Shown: positions 9,824 to 19,428 of the stretch, piece by piece | How the letters are laid out: every line of letters begins with the position of its first letter | How positions within the stretch are numbered: the first letter of the stretch is position 1 | DNA from: [Actinobacillus] rossii | Lineage (GTDB): Bacteria; Pseudomonadota; Gammaproteobacteria; Enterobacterales; Pasteurellaceae | Reading direction: 5' to 3' | Length of the DNA: 64,000 bases | NCBI GenBank assembly: GCA_900444965.1 | Contig: UFRQ01000003.1 | Location: 868,001 to 932,000 of the forward strand | Notes under the pieces: model-generated | Database searches by the model: none | Told to the model about the DNA's origin: nothing | What the model saw: the letters and a program-made list of their open reading frames with translations, nothing else | Translations under genes and position numbers: made by a program

Positions 9824-9862
9824 CATCAATCCCCATATGGATTTCATTACGTTAAAAATAAA

Positions 9863-9890
9863 AAAGTGCGGTCAATTTTAACCGCACTTT
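9863..9890 (-). terminator. Inverted uptake-sequence terminator of tpiA
   Basis: AAAGTGCGGT at 9863-9872 and ACCGCACTTT at 9881-9890 form a 10-bp stem with an 8-nt loop. On the - strand it is followed by a T-rich tract, so it fits a terminator for tpiA. Confidence 0.75.
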
Positions 9891-9909
9891 AAGATCTTTT
9901 CAGTAAAAA

Positions 9910-10680
9910 TTATGCTTTCGCGGCTGCCGCTGCTTTCACAATCACTGCAAATGCAGGGGCTTTTAATGATGCACCGCCTACTAATGCGCCATCGATGTCT
10001 GGTTGTGTGAATAATTCTGCTGCGTTAGCGTCATTCACAGAACCACCGTATTGGATGATAACTTGATCCGCGACTGCTTGTGATTTTGCTGCGATATGAC
10101 CACGGATGAACGCGTGAACGGCTTGTGCTTGTGCAGGGGTTGCAGATTTGCCTGTACCGATTGCCCAAATTGGTTCGTATGCGATAACTGCACCGTTGAA
10201 TGCTTCAACGCCTAATGCATTGATCACGGCATCAATTTGACGTGCACAAACTTCTTCAGTTTTACCCGCTTCATTTTCCGCTTCAGATTCACCGATACAT
10301 AATACTGGCACTAAGCCTGCTTCTTTTAATGCGCCAAATTTTTTCGCTACAAACTCGTCACTTTCTTTATGATAAGTGCGACGTTCAGAGTGACCAATGA
10401 TGATATATTTAGCACCGAAATCTTTTAACATCGCCGTTGAAATATCACCCGTAAATGCGCCTTGTACATTCACATCTACGTTTTGTGAACCTAAGGCAAT
10501 TTGGCTACCAGCAAGTGCCGCTTCAGCTTCTGCAAGATACATTACAGGTGGCGCAATTGCAACGTCACAACCGTTAACACCAGCTAATTCCGCTTTTAAA
10601 CCAGCGATTAATTCTTTTGTAAATGCTTTACTACCGTTTAATTTCCAGTTACCCATGACTAAAGGTTTACGAGCTGCCAT
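9910..10680 (-). CDS. tpiA: TpiA, triose-phosphate isomerase
   Basis: 256 residues. It interconverts dihydroxyacetone phosphate and glyceraldehyde 3-phosphate in glycolysis. MGNWKLNGS carries the N-terminal Asn and Lys of the active site, IIGHSERR the catalytic His, and [16 protein letters not shown] the catalytic Glu and flexible loop 6. GGSVNDAN binds the phosphate. The gene is monocistronic between two non-coding gaps, with an inverted uptake-sequence pair as its likely terminator. Confidence 0.98.
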   Translation of the reverse strand: MAARKPLVMGNWKLNGSKAFTKELIAGLKAELAGVNGCDVAIAPPVMYLAEAEAALAGSQIALGSQNVDVNVQGAFTGDISTAMLKDFGAKYIIIGHSERRTYHKESDEFVAKKFGALKEAGLVPVLCIGESEAENEAGKTEEVCARQIDAVINALGVEAFNGAVIAYEPIWAIGTGKSATPAQAQAVHAFIRGHIAAKSQAVADQVIIQYGGSVNDANAAELFTQPDIDGALVGGASLKAPAFAVIVKAAAAAKA

Positions 10681-10868
10681 TTTATATTCTCCATATTTAA
10701 TAAAAAACGAACGAGATTAATATACCAAATTTTTATTAGTAATTTTGGCTTTTTTTACTATTTTTTGATCTAAGTAGTGCTTATTTTAGTTTTAGCGGTT
10801 ACAATTCACTGTATAGTTTTGATACTTTTTAATCAATTTTGATTTATTTTGACTAAGTGAACCGAATT

Positions 10869-11303
10869 ATGCGTATTTTCAAAGCCGAACAATGGAATTT
10901 AGCGCTATTACTACCGCTCTTCGAAGAATACCGTTTAGCCCACGGAATGTCAGAAAATCCTGACCGCACTTTAGCTTTTTTGACTAATCGTATTCGTTTC
11001 AGTGAAAGCATTTTTTTCGTTGTCATGGATGAAAATGAAAGTGCGGTTGGTTTCATTCAACTTTATCCGCGCCTTTCGTCACTCCAATTACAACGTTATT
11101 GGCAACTAACAGATATTTTTGTGCAAGATGTGAAATATCAAAATGAAGTTTATAAAGCGTTGATTGAGAAAGCGAAAGAATTTGTTGCGTTTACGCAATC
11201 GACGCGTTTAACGGTGGAGCAGAACATACATCAACGTCATATTTTAGAGTCAGAAGGGTTTCGATTAAACCCTAAAAAAGTAGTTTTTGAATTAGCGCTG
11301 TGA
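10869..11303 (+). CDS. GNAT-family N-acetyltransferase
   Basis: 144 residues from the ATG at 10869 (MRIFKAEQWN); a GTG 12 bases upstream is a less likely start. The pattern of an N-terminal helix pair (LLPLFEEYRLAHGM), a central strand (FFVVMDENESAVGFIQLYP), a strand with WQLTDIFVQDVKY and a C-terminal QRHILESEGFRL helix fits GNAT acetyltransferases, which use acetyl-CoA. The acceptor is unknown. It is the last ordinary chromosomal gene before the IS/restriction island. Confidence 0.75.
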   Translation: MRIFKAEQWNLALLLPLFEEYRLAHGMSENPDRTLAFLTNRIRFSESIFFVVMDENESAVGFIQLYPRLSSLQLQRYWQLTDIFVQDVKYQNEVYKALIEKAKEFVAFTQSTRLTVEQNIHQRHILESEGFRLNPKKVVFELAL

Positions 11304-11328
11304 TTTTTAAGGCTTATGTTTAATTATT

Positions 11329-12529
11329 TGTAGAAGATCAAACCTAATCTGACAGTCCCCGTTTAGAATTACCGTGTCTGTCAGATTAATTTGAGCTTAA
11401 ATTCTTTTCTGCCCAAATCCCTTTTCCATCAAGTAATGTTGCCATCGGTGTTCTGCCACAGCACATTTTTCCTTGATGTGTTCGATGGTGATTATAATAC
11501 ATTAACCACTCATCTAAATCAGCTTGTAATGTCGCTAAATCCGTATATATTTTCTTCCTAAATGCGACTTGGTAAAATTCTTGTAAGATAGTCTTATGAA
11601 AACGTTCACAGATACCATTCGTCTGTGGATGCTTCACTTTCGTTTTAGTATGCTCTATGTCATTTATCGCTAAATAAAGCTCATAATCATGATTTTCCAC
11701 CTTGCCACAATATTCACTACCACGGTCGGTGAGAATACGCAACATCGGTAATCCTTGGGCTTCAAAGAACGGCAGGACTTTATCATTGAGCATATCTGCA
11801 GCGGCAATTGCGGTTTTCATTGTGTAGAGCTTTGCAAAAGCAACCTTGCTATAAGTATCAACAAATGTTTGCTGATAAATGCGTCCAACACCTTTTAAAT
11901 TACCTACATAAAAGGTATCTTGTGAACCTAAATAGCCCGGATGAGCGGTTTCAATTTCTCCACTCGATATATCATCCTCTTTCTTACGTTCCAAGGCTTG
12001 GACTTGACTTTCATTTAGAATAATGCCTTTCTCAGCTACTTCTTTCTCTAGTGCATTTAAACGCTGTTTAAAGTTAGCAAGATTATGACGTAGCCAAATG
12101 GAACGAACACCACCGGCTGAAACAAAAACACCTTGCTTGCGAAGTTCGTTACTCACTCGAACTTGTCCGTAAGCTGGAAAATCTAGAGCAAATTTTACAA
12201 CAGCTTGCTCAATGTGCTCGTCTACTCGATTTTTGATATTCGGTACCCGACGAGTTTGATTAAGTAATGCTTCAACACCACCTTGCTCTACGGCTTGTTG
12301 ATAGCGATAGAATGTATCTCGGCTCATCCCCATCGCTTTGCAAGCTTGAGAAATGTTTCCGAGTTCTTCTGCTAAATTGAGTAAACCGGTCTTGTGTTTA
12401 ATGAGCGGATTGTTAGAATAAAACATGAGAGTTTCCTTTTTTGTTTAGATTGAATTTTAGACACTCATATTCTAAACGGGAAACTCTCATTTTTATAATG
12501 ATTTGTCAGATCAAGTCTGATCTTCTACA
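11329..12529 (-). mobile_element. Complete IS481-family insertion sequence
   Basis: 1201 bp. The ends are inverted repeats of about 27 bp with 3 mismatches, starting TGTAGAAGATCA at 11329 and, as the complement, at 12529. It is flanked by a perfect 7-bp direct repeat AATTATT at 11322-11328 and 12530-12536, the likely target duplication. One intact transposase gene fills the element. A second shared motif, CCCGTTTAGAAT, lies just inside both ends. It sits between the GNAT gene and the mcrC-like gene, whose stop codon lies inside the right target repeat. Confidence 0.93.
11386..12426 (-). CDS. IS481-type transposase
   Basis: 346 residues, full length. An N-terminal helix-turn-helix (NISQACKAMGMSRDTFYRYQ) is followed by an integrase-type DDE core: an Asp in TFVDTYSKVAF, LTDRGSEYCG, and the Glu in NGICERFHKTILQEFY. 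The C-terminus has the usual YYNHHRTHQGKMCCGRTP. No frameshift is visible, so the element could still be active. ATG at 12426 with GAGAGTTTCC upstream. Confidence 0.93.
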   Translation of the reverse strand: MFYSNNPLIKHKTGLLNLAEELGNISQACKAMGMSRDTFYRYQQAVEQGGVEALLNQTRRVPNIKNRVDEHIEQAVVKFALDFPAYGQVRVSNELRKQGVFVSAGGVRSIWLRHNLANFKQRLNALEKEVAEKGIILNESQVQALERKKEDDISSGEIETAHPGYLGSQDTFYVGNLKGVGRIYQQTFVDTYSKVAFAKLYTMKTAIAAADMLNDKVLPFFEAQGLPMLRILTDRGSEYCGKVENHDYELYLAINDIEHTKTKVKHPQTNGICERFHKTILQEFYQVAFRKKIYTDLATLQADLDEWLMYYNHHRTHQGKMCCGRTPMATLLDGKGIWAEKNLSSN

Positions 12530-12531
12530 AA

Positions 12532-14766
12532 TTATTTGATATAGACTGTCTCAATATCATCAAAGAATACGACATCATCTAATTTATCTAATGTCGTTAG
12601 TTTCATTGATTGACGAAAACCTTTTCCTTGTTCATCAAGTTCTGGCACATTATATATAGGCTTTTCCAATAATAATGATTTACCCAACTCAAAGAGATAA
12701 TAAGGTTCGTCATTTTGATTTTCTGTTCCAGATTGTTCCAGAGTAATTTGATGACGAGGTACAAGCGTTACTTGTTTTATAGGCCAAAGGCGTTCAATTT
12801 TCTCGTTTTGCGCTAAGGCTAAAAATTGGATCTCACTGGCAACGTAATTTGCATATTTCAATTCAATCGTACGTTTAGGCGTGTGATACCACTTTGCTTT
12901 CCCATTCAAAAAATTTGATAAATATTCTTCTGAGCGATTTTTTCCTAATGACATCATTAACACTAAGTTAGAATATAAACGTTGTTGCATTCCATTATTT
13001 GCAATACGCGCCTCAGGTTGAATAAAGAATTGCTCCATTGAAAGTGTTAATAATTTTTCTCGGAGAAATTCAGTAAGCCAATATGTGCCATTTTCATTCG
13101 GCAACAGAGCAAACGCCCCAATCCCCACATTCTCAATGGCATAAAAATAAGGGTTTCCTTCTATTTTTTTCTGATCGAAAAAGCCTGGATACAAAGCAAA
13201 GGCACCAAACACGGGGCGTGTTTTATTCGCTAATGAGTTCTCATTGAGCCTAATCAGCGCATCACGATAACGATGCATTTGGTTAATGGCATCATCTGGT
13301 ACAAAATCAATATTTTCTTCCTCACTTGGTTCTTTATCTGTTTTAATACGATATTTTGCATCAAACAGCCAAATATAACGCTGTTTATTCTCAAAGATAA
13401 TTTCCAATAAAATATCTGGCTTTTGTGTTGTAATAAATGACTTAATTGCTGTATTGTTTTTTGTGAAAATAGGTTCGTGTACTAATTTGACTTTAATTTT
13501 TTCTTTCTCAAAATGAAAAGCACGATAAAAGCCATCTTTCATTTTTAGACTAAAATCATCGCCTTTTTGTAAGCTAATATTTTTATGCCATTTTTCTTCA
13601 AAACCTAAATCTAATAAACATTGACGAAGTGTGAGAAAACACCACACTTCATAAATTTTATCTATCGATTTTTGTGAAATTTTAGTCTGTTTTTCAAAAG
13701 CATTTAAATAATATTTTAACTCTTGCCAAATTTGAAAAACCTTGCTGTAACCTGTGCGTTGTTGCAACACCAAACTTTCTTTTTGAAACCCTTGAAATTC
13801 ACTCACTTGTTGCATAAAGGGCTGATGTTTCATCTGTTTTATTGGCTTTTGCCAATCTCTTAAACGATCAAAAAATGCACTTGATAAGCGATTAGATTGA
13901 TCGGTTTTATTACTCAACGTGCGATCTATTTTCTCTAAGGTTTGAAGAGATCGATTCACTATCATTTTTATGAAACGGTTCTCAGGCGTGTCCACTGATA
14001 AGTGTTTTTCTGTGATTGCATAGCGTTTATAATAGATCCCATTTGCCATATCATTACGTATTTTCATTGCTGTACGCTCAGGCACTTTACCTTTTATTTT
14101 TTCAATTTTTTGTTGTTTTTCGACTGCTTGTAAACGGTTGTGTGGGCTATTAGTAATGATATTCAATGCCTTAGCAAAATCCGCTTGCAAACGTTGAAAT
14201 TGTGCTAACCAAAGCAATTCAGAATTTCCAAACTCATCACTCTTGCTTACAGACTGTGCTGTTTTCTCAGCAAAATTAAAACGCCACAGGGGATAGGTGC
14301 GATCAATATCTGCATATATTTTCGGCAAGTCCTGATGCAGATCCATTTTGGTAGGCAACACTTCAAAAGCCAATTCAAAAGAGTGTAATGATCCATTTTT
14401 CTCATAGCTAATTGGTAAATGAAACCAACCAATGTCGTTTCCTGTATCAATAATACCTTGTAAAGTTTTTGTGCGAGCATTAAAACGGAAATTATCTACA
14501 ATAGCGGCCAAATCGTGTTTTACTTCTGCCTGAGAGACATCAGCATTAAATTCCCACTCAAATTCATAACGCATATTTTCAAAGAAAATCGGAGATTCAA
14601 GCGCTTTTTCTTCTTTGTTGACCAATAAAGTATAGTTATTTTTTTCGTTATCTTCTTTTTGACGTTTTGCTAATGTCTGAGTATATCTTTCTTGCCGTAA
14701 TGAAACATTTTGAGCATAAATAAAAAAGCGAAAATCTGCATGATGATATTTATAGACTTTATCCAT
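12532..14766 (-). CDS. DUF2357 / McrC-like restriction nuclease subunit
   Basis: 744 residues. A PD-(D/E)XK nuclease motif is visible: PDILLEI at about 450-456 and FDAKYR at about 468-473, followed by DDAINQMHRYRDAL at about 490-503. This block and YEVWCFLTL at about 373 are typical of the DUF2357 proteins that partner McrB-like motors (LlaJI, BsuMI YdjA). The protein is expected to be the DNA-cutting subunit driven by the upstream AAA+ protein. It starts 6 bases after that gene's stop. The TAA stop (12532-12534) lies in the target repeat of the IS481 element, so the protein is intact. It is much larger than E. coli McrC (about 350), with a long N-terminal region of unknown role. Confidence 0.88.
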   Translation of the reverse strand: MDKVYKYHHADFRFFIYAQNVSLRQERYTQTLAKRQKEDNEKNNYTLLVNKEEKALESPIFFENMRYEFEWEFNADVSQAEVKHDLAAIVDNFRFNARTKTLQGIIDTGNDIGWFHLPISYEKNGSLHSFELAFEVLPTKMDLHQDLPKIYADIDRTYPLWRFNFAEKTAQSVSKSDEFGNSELLWLAQFQRLQADFAKALNIITNSPHNRLQAVEKQQKIEKIKGKVPERTAMKIRNDMANGIYYKRYAITEKHLSVDTPENRFIKMIVNRSLQTLEKIDRTLSNKTDQSNRLSSAFFDRLRDWQKPIKQMKHQPFMQQVSEFQGFQKESLVLQQRTGYSKVFQIWQELKYYLNAFEKQTKISQKSIDKIYEVWCFLTLRQCLLDLGFEEKWHKNISLQKGDDFSLKMKDGFYRAFHFEKEKIKVKLVHEPIFTKNNTAIKSFITTQKPDILLEIIFENKQRYIWLFDAKYRIKTDKEPSEEENIDFVPDDAINQMHRYRDALIRLNENSLANKTRPVFGAFALYPGFFDQKKIEGNPYFYAIENVGIGAFALLPNENGTYWLTEFLREKLLTLSMEQFFIQPEARIANNGMQQRLYSNLVLMMSLGKNRSEEYLSNFLNGKAKWYHTPKRTIELKYANYVASEIQFLALAQNEKIERLWPIKQVTLVPRHQITLEQSGTENQNDEPYYLFELGKSLLLEKPIYNVPELDEQGKGFRQSMKLTTLDKLDDVVFFDDIETVYIK

Positions 14767-14772
14767 ATCAAC

Positions 14773-16770
14773 TTACCAAAAACTCACCATACCACGATCT
14801 TCTAGTTGCTGACGCATTCTTGCCAATTTAGGTTTGCTACGGCAATCGATTTCTAGCATCGAACCATCTATACTCTCACGCCATAAATCAGGACGATTAT
14901 CTTCCCAAATAGCATTTAACTGTTTTTCAAGAAAATCTGTAATCTTATCTAATAGCTTACCAATTTTCACTTCATCTCCCTCAATACGTGGCAGCACTTT
15001 TGTCATTACAAAATCATCCCAAACCGCTTGCAGTTCTACATCATCTTGCGGATGTAAGGACTGCACACTCAGCAGCAACTCATTTAATGCACGGTAGGCT
15101 AATTCAAATGGGCTATCTGCTAATTGAGCATTAAGTGCGGTTAAAAATGCGATAGATTTTTCTGTTATTTCCCCTAAATTTTCTGCTTTTGACGCTGTTG
15201 GATAGCTTAAAAGTTTAGGCGTTGTTTTAGGTTCAAAAAAGGCATTAAAATCATTTGGATAGAATTTATTAAAATCAAAACTCAACGCACGGTCTAACAC
15301 TTTTCGAGAAAAAGCATGCGTGGTTTCATCCATATTGACTGTACCTGCCACAATCAAGTTAAACGGAATACCAATACCATTTCTCACAAAGAAATTCCAA
15401 AGCCTATCGCTTACACCTAACGTATTTTTAAAATCAACAATATCATCCCAAGACGTTGAACTCAGTAGTGCATCAGTTCGGTATTCAAACTCACCATCCG
15501 CCCACGTCCATTCACGGGTTTCAATAACTGAAAGATAATCGGCAAAATATTGCTCAACAGGTGCAAGGTTCATTTCATCTAAACAAAGCCAATAAGGCGC
15601 AACATTGGCTAAATCAGCTTGCGTACCACGTACCTTACCGTTTGCAATTAACCCTGCATTTTCAACCGCTTGCCACGCTTTGATGATAAACTTCAGGATA
15701 TCAGTCATCACGTATTGTGGTGTGCCATTTAAGCGTGAAACATAACCCAGCAAGTCTGATGGTTCATGCCAATCAGGGCGTACTGCCACGAGTTGATATT
15801 CACCTGTTTGTTTTGCTTGCTCACGAACAAAACGAGATTTTCCCGTGCCTGAAACACCTGCAAGGAGAAGGAAGGGTTTGGGAAGGGATAGATTCTGAGT
15901 AATATCTGGCGTTAGTGATAAAATAGAATCAAAACTTTCAGTAGATGCTAGAAAATTTATAGGATTTTGACTGTTTTTTAATAATTCTTTGTTTTCATAA
16001 GAATAAACTAATTTAGAAATTCTATTGATAGAATCATACTTAAGAAGTATTTTTTCATCTTTTATTTCTAATGTATCTAATTCATTTAATACTAAATTAA
16101 ATCTGCTATCTAATTTAGCAGAAAATTTTTTTGTTTCATTTAATATATTAGCATTTAATCTTGATTCCGTTATTAAAAGCAAGCAGTCTAAAAAGTTTTC
16201 ATATATTGGTTGAGTAATAACGAAATATTTATATTCATCAAAAGTTATCTCAAATTTTCCTGTTGCACGCCCCAACTCTAATAGGATCTTATATAAGAAA
16301 ATTATAGGGTATAAGCGGAAATCTTTTCTGACTGAATCATTTTCTTCATCAATCTCTGAACTAACAAACATCTTCTCTACTTGAGCTTGTATTATGTCTT
16401 TATACAGTTCTGTTTTTTCAAATTCTCTATTTGTTCTTTTAAGAATCTCAAAATAAACATCTGTTATTTTGACATTTATATACTTATTATATTTCCGTTC
16501 AGGATCATCTAGCAGTCCATAGAAATATGATATTCTTAATGCTCTATAATTTTTTGGAAGATTAAGGCCTTTTTCTTCATTGATTTTTAATATTTCAGCA
16601 TCAAAAAAGTCAGAAAAATTTAAATTATTATTTTGCTTTTTGTATTCTTCTAAAATAGATACAAAATAGCATTGTTTCCAAAAACTACAATCTTGCTTAA
16701 CTAAATACCAGCAATGCCCTTTTTCTATATTATCCAAATAATTTAAATAGTCTTTAATTAAAGTGGTCAT
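14773..16770 (-). CDS. McrB-like AAA+ restriction motor
   Basis: 665 residues. The C-terminal half is an McrB-family AAA+ domain: Walker A GVSGTGKS at 305-312, Walker B LCLDEMN at 395-401, and GTVNMDETTHAFSRKVLDRA at 476-495, in the position of the McrB sensor/signature loop. The N-terminal 290 residues match no family I recognise and probably read the DNA target (known role of this region in McrB and LlaJI). AAGGAG precedes the ATG, which overlaps the cytosine methyltransferase gene by 17 bases. DNA for the N-terminal half is very AT-rich (23 G/C of 120 at 15961-16080), while the motor half is like the host (51 of 120 at 15541-15660). Confidence 0.9.
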   Translation of the reverse strand: MTTLIKDYLNYLDNIEKGHCWYLVKQDCSFWKQCYFVSILEEYKKQNNNLNFSDFFDAEILKINEEKGLNLPKNYRALRISYFYGLLDDPERKYNKYINVKITDVYFEILKRTNREFEKTELYKDIIQAQVEKMFVSSEIDEENDSVRKDFRLYPIIFLYKILLELGRATGKFEITFDEYKYFVITQPIYENFLDCLLLITESRLNANILNETKKFSAKLDSRFNLVLNELDTLEIKDEKILLKYDSINRISKLVYSYENKELLKNSQNPINFLASTESFDSILSLTPDITQNLSLPKPFLLLAGVSGTGKSRFVREQAKQTGEYQLVAVRPDWHEPSDLLGYVSRLNGTPQYVMTDILKFIIKAWQAVENAGLIANGKVRGTQADLANVAPYWLCLDEMNLAPVEQYFADYLSVIETREWTWADGEFEYRTDALLSSTSWDDIVDFKNTLGVSDRLWNFFVRNGIGIPFNLIVAGTVNMDETTHAFSRKVLDRALSFDFNKFYPNDFNAFFEPKTTPKLLSYPTASKAENLGEITEKSIAFLTALNAQLADSPFELAYRALNELLLSVQSLHPQDDVELQAVWDDFVMTKVLPRIEGDEVKIGKLLDKITDFLEKQLNAIWEDNRPDLWRESIDGSMLEIDCRSKPKLARMRQQLEDRGMVSFW

Positions 16771-17857
16771 TTAGGATCTCCTTCACTACTCTTGCAAAAA
16801 AATAAGAAACCTTTACTGGAACAGCGTTCCCAATCTGTTTACAAATGGATGTTCTACTCCCAATAAATTCAAAACTATCCGGAAATCCTTGAATTCTTGC
16901 AGCCTCTCGTGGTGTTATCGTTCTGTTAAATTCGGGATGTATAAACTTCCCCCCACTTGGGGTATCAAATCTTGTTGTTATAGTTTGTGCTAAGCCATCA
17001 TAATTTAATCTACCATACGAACCACTATGCACAGAATTAATATTCTCCGATAAGGCTTTATAATTCTGATCTATTCCTATTTTTCTCATTCTTTTAAGAG
17101 CTTTCTCTGAATGATTTGTTTTAATATGATTAAACGTCCTATTATCATTATTTTTTAAATATTCTTGATACTTTGTATTATACGATTGAAGCTCTACTAC
17201 TCCTGAATCTGTGGGATTAGGAAGATTCGAAATTGCATCTCTAATAGAAACTTTTGCAAAAAAAGAATTATTTTCTGAATTGATTCTAGTCTTTGTGGAC
17301 CTAATTATTTTGTTCAATTCTAAATCTTGATTTAAAACACCAATAATAATAACTCGCTCTCTTTTTTGTGGTAGTCCAAAATCAGAGGAATTTACAATAA
17401 ATTGATGTAAATAATATTCATCTCCTCCTAGTATAGATGAATCGGAAAATAATCTTTTAATTTCTGCAAAGATTTCCCCATTTTTCATTGATAATATACC
17501 TTTTACATTTTCCATCACAAAAACTTTAGGTTTTATTAATTTAACAATATTAAAATAATGTTTAAACAAATAATTTCTTTCATCATCAATAAAACCATTT
17601 CTATTTCTAGCTCCAGCCATTGAAAATCCTTGGCATGGTGGACCACCAATAATTACTTCAACCTCATTGAAGCTAAAATTAGATATATTATCTACATTTT
17701 TAATGTCATCATTAAACATTATTGTATTTGGATGGTTGTGAATATATGATTTAGCTATAGTTGCATCAAATTCAACTGCTTTAGTTATCTCAAACCCAGC
17801 TTCAATAAATCCTAAAGAAAATCCACCACATCCAGAAAAAAGATCTATTGCTTTCAA
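16754..17857 (-). CDS. DNA (cytosine-5) methyltransferase
   Basis: 367 residues. All main m5C motifs are in order: I at 3-16 (AIDLFSGCGGFSLG), IV with the catalytic Cys75 in GGPPCQGFS, VI MENV at 115-118, VIII QKRER at 164-168, then a short target-recognition region and motifs IX-X near the C-terminus (GLAQTITTR, PREAARIQGFPDSF, QIGNAVP). It methylates C5 of a cytosine in an unknown sequence, protecting host DNA from the adjacent nuclease. The start is TTG, two bases after the stop of the adenine methyltransferase gene. The DNA is strongly AT-rich. Confidence 0.94.
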   Translation of the reverse strand: MKAIDLFSGCGGFSLGFIEAGFEITKAVEFDATIAKSYIHNHPNTIMFNDDIKNVDNISNFSFNEVEVIIGGPPCQGFSMAGARNRNGFIDDERNYLFKHYFNIVKLIKPKVFVMENVKGILSMKNGEIFAEIKRLFSDSSILGGDEYYLHQFIVNSSDFGLPQKRERVIIIGVLNQDLELNKIIRSTKTRINSENNSFFAKVSIRDAISNLPNPTDSGVVELQSYNTKYQEYLKNNDNRTFNHIKTNHSEKALKRMRKIGIDQNYKALSENINSVHSGSYGRLNYDGLAQTITTRFDTPSGGKFIHPEFNRTITPREAARIQGFPDSFEFIGSRTSICKQIGNAVPVKVSYFFARVVKEILNDHFN

Positions 17858-17859
17858 CT

Positions 17860-19428
17860 TTAATATCCTAAACTCATTCTATATTTATAAGCATATTTCT
17901 TAATATACTCAACTTCGTATTTTGTCAAATTATATATTTTGGCTAATTCATCATCTATTTTGTCAATAATAAATTTACTCTCTTTATGTTGATATATATA
18001 ATCAATTTGTTTTGTATTCACAAACTTTTTTTTCATTTCCAAATCTTTCCTAAGCATTGAAGATAATTCAACAAATATTGATGTATTGTTAGGTTGGATA
18101 AAAGTAAAATGTTCTAATTCTTTAGATGTTATATGCCAACCATCTGAAATAACACACCAAAACCAGAAAAATAAAGACGAATTTAATAAACAATATAAAT
18201 AGTCTTGTTGTTTTATATCAGGTGTAAATTTTTTATACTCTTTACTTCTAGAATAATCTAAGAAACATTTTATCCAAAATGTAGCTCGCATATTTAAATA
18301 TATGCCTTCTGATTCAGAAAAATCTTTTTGGTTTAAAGTAATATAAATTGAATTGTTTTTTTCTTGAGTGTAAATTTTATTAAAAATAGATTTTTCTAAT
18401 GTAGAACCAATTTTAGGAATAAATTTGTCAAATTGTTCAACTTCCACCAGAGATAGATTTTTTAACATATATTCTCTTTCATTTTTATACCAAAAATTAT
18501 ATGCACTTGAAAATACCCGATGTTCAATTTGATTAAGACTGGATTTTTTACAAACCAAAATTGTTAGTTTTTGATGTACAGAAGTAAATAAACAACTTGG
18601 TCTATCTGCAAAATTAAATAACTTTAAATATCTTGTATTATTTTTTATATAGTCCCTAATTTTTTTCATTCTTGGTGTACTAACATAAGAAATTGGAATG
18701 ATAAAGCATAATTTCCCATTTTCCTTTAAAAGACTAATGGATACTTGTAATGAATTTGCATATAAATTACCATGATTAGGAATGTTTTCATATTTTCTCT
18801 TATCTTCTAAATAGGGTGGATTGCCAATTACAAGATCAAACTCATTGCCCAACCTTTGAACTTCTAAAACTACATCAAAAGAAGTAAAGTTTTCATTTAA
18901 TTTTTCAACAATATAGTTTAAATTTAAATTTTCTGCTTTGTTTGATAGAAATAAAATCTTGAAAAAGACTCTAACCTTAGATATGGTTATTGCTAATATA
19001 TTACTATCATTTCCATATATATTTGAGATTAAAGTTTCTAACTCTTTATTTCTAGATATAGTATGCTTTTCATTAATATAATCTATATAACTAAGTAAGA
19101 ATTCTGAATTGCCGCAGGTAGGATCTATTATTTTACATCCAATAGAATTAGTATCTCCTACTAGTTCTTTTAACATAAATTGGCATAGATCTTTGGGCGT
19201 ATAAAATTTACCTAAATCCTTTCTTGATTGACATTTCTCATTAATATGAGATGAAATATTTAGGTATTCATTAATATCTAAAACATCTCTACATTCTATT
19301 ACCCTAAAGTTAGGATAAATTTTGACAAGAGATTCATAAACTTTTATATAGATTTTATTGTTTAATTCTCTCTTTGCTTTATTTAAAATCTTATTTGTAA
19401 TTTCATTAAAATAATCTGATTGGAACAT
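17860..19428 (-). CDS. DNA adenine-N6 methyltransferase
   Basis: 522 residues from the ATG at 19428. LGKFYTPKDLCQFMLKEL precedes motif I (DPTCGNSEFL, about 102-111) and motif IV NPPY is at about 203-206, the order of N6-adenine enzymes with a C-terminal recognition region, as in Eco57I/TaqI-like methylases. Motif I is odd: GNSEF where GSGxF is usual. No nuclease motif is evident, so it looks like a pure modification enzyme. It is the first gene of the four-gene operon. G/C is very low (14 of 60 in the sampled line 18241-18300). Confidence 0.87.
   Translation of the reverse strand: MFQSDYFNEITNKILNKAKRELNNKIYIKVYESLVKIYPNFRVIECRDVLDINEYLNISSHINEKCQSRKDLGKFYTPKDLCQFMLKELVGDTNSIGCKIIDPTCGNSEFLLSYIDYINEKHTISRNKELETLISNIYGNDSNILAITISKVRVFFKILFLSNKAENLNLNYIVEKLNENFTSFDVVLEVQRLGNEFDLVIGNPPYLEDKRKYENIPNHGNLYANSLQVSISLLKENGKLCFIIPISYVSTPRMKKIRDYIKNNTRYLKLFNFADRPSCLFTSVHQKLTILVCKKSSLNQIEHRVFSSAYNFWYKNEREYMLKNLSLVEVEQFDKFIPKIGSTLEKSIFNKIYTQEKNNSIYITLNQKDFSESEGIYLNMRATFWIKCFLDYSRSKEYKKFTPDIKQQDYLYCLLNSSLFFWFWCVISDGWHITSKELEHFTFIQPNNTSIFVELSSMLRKDLEMKKKFVNTKQIDYIYQHKESKFIIDKIDDELAKIYNLTKYEVEYIKKYAYKYRMSLGY

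Noticed and set aside
12532..14766. Premature truncation of the mcrC-like gene by the IS481 insertion
   Set aside because: The stop codon is in the target duplication itself, and the rebuilt empty site gives the same TAA, so the reading frame was not shortened.
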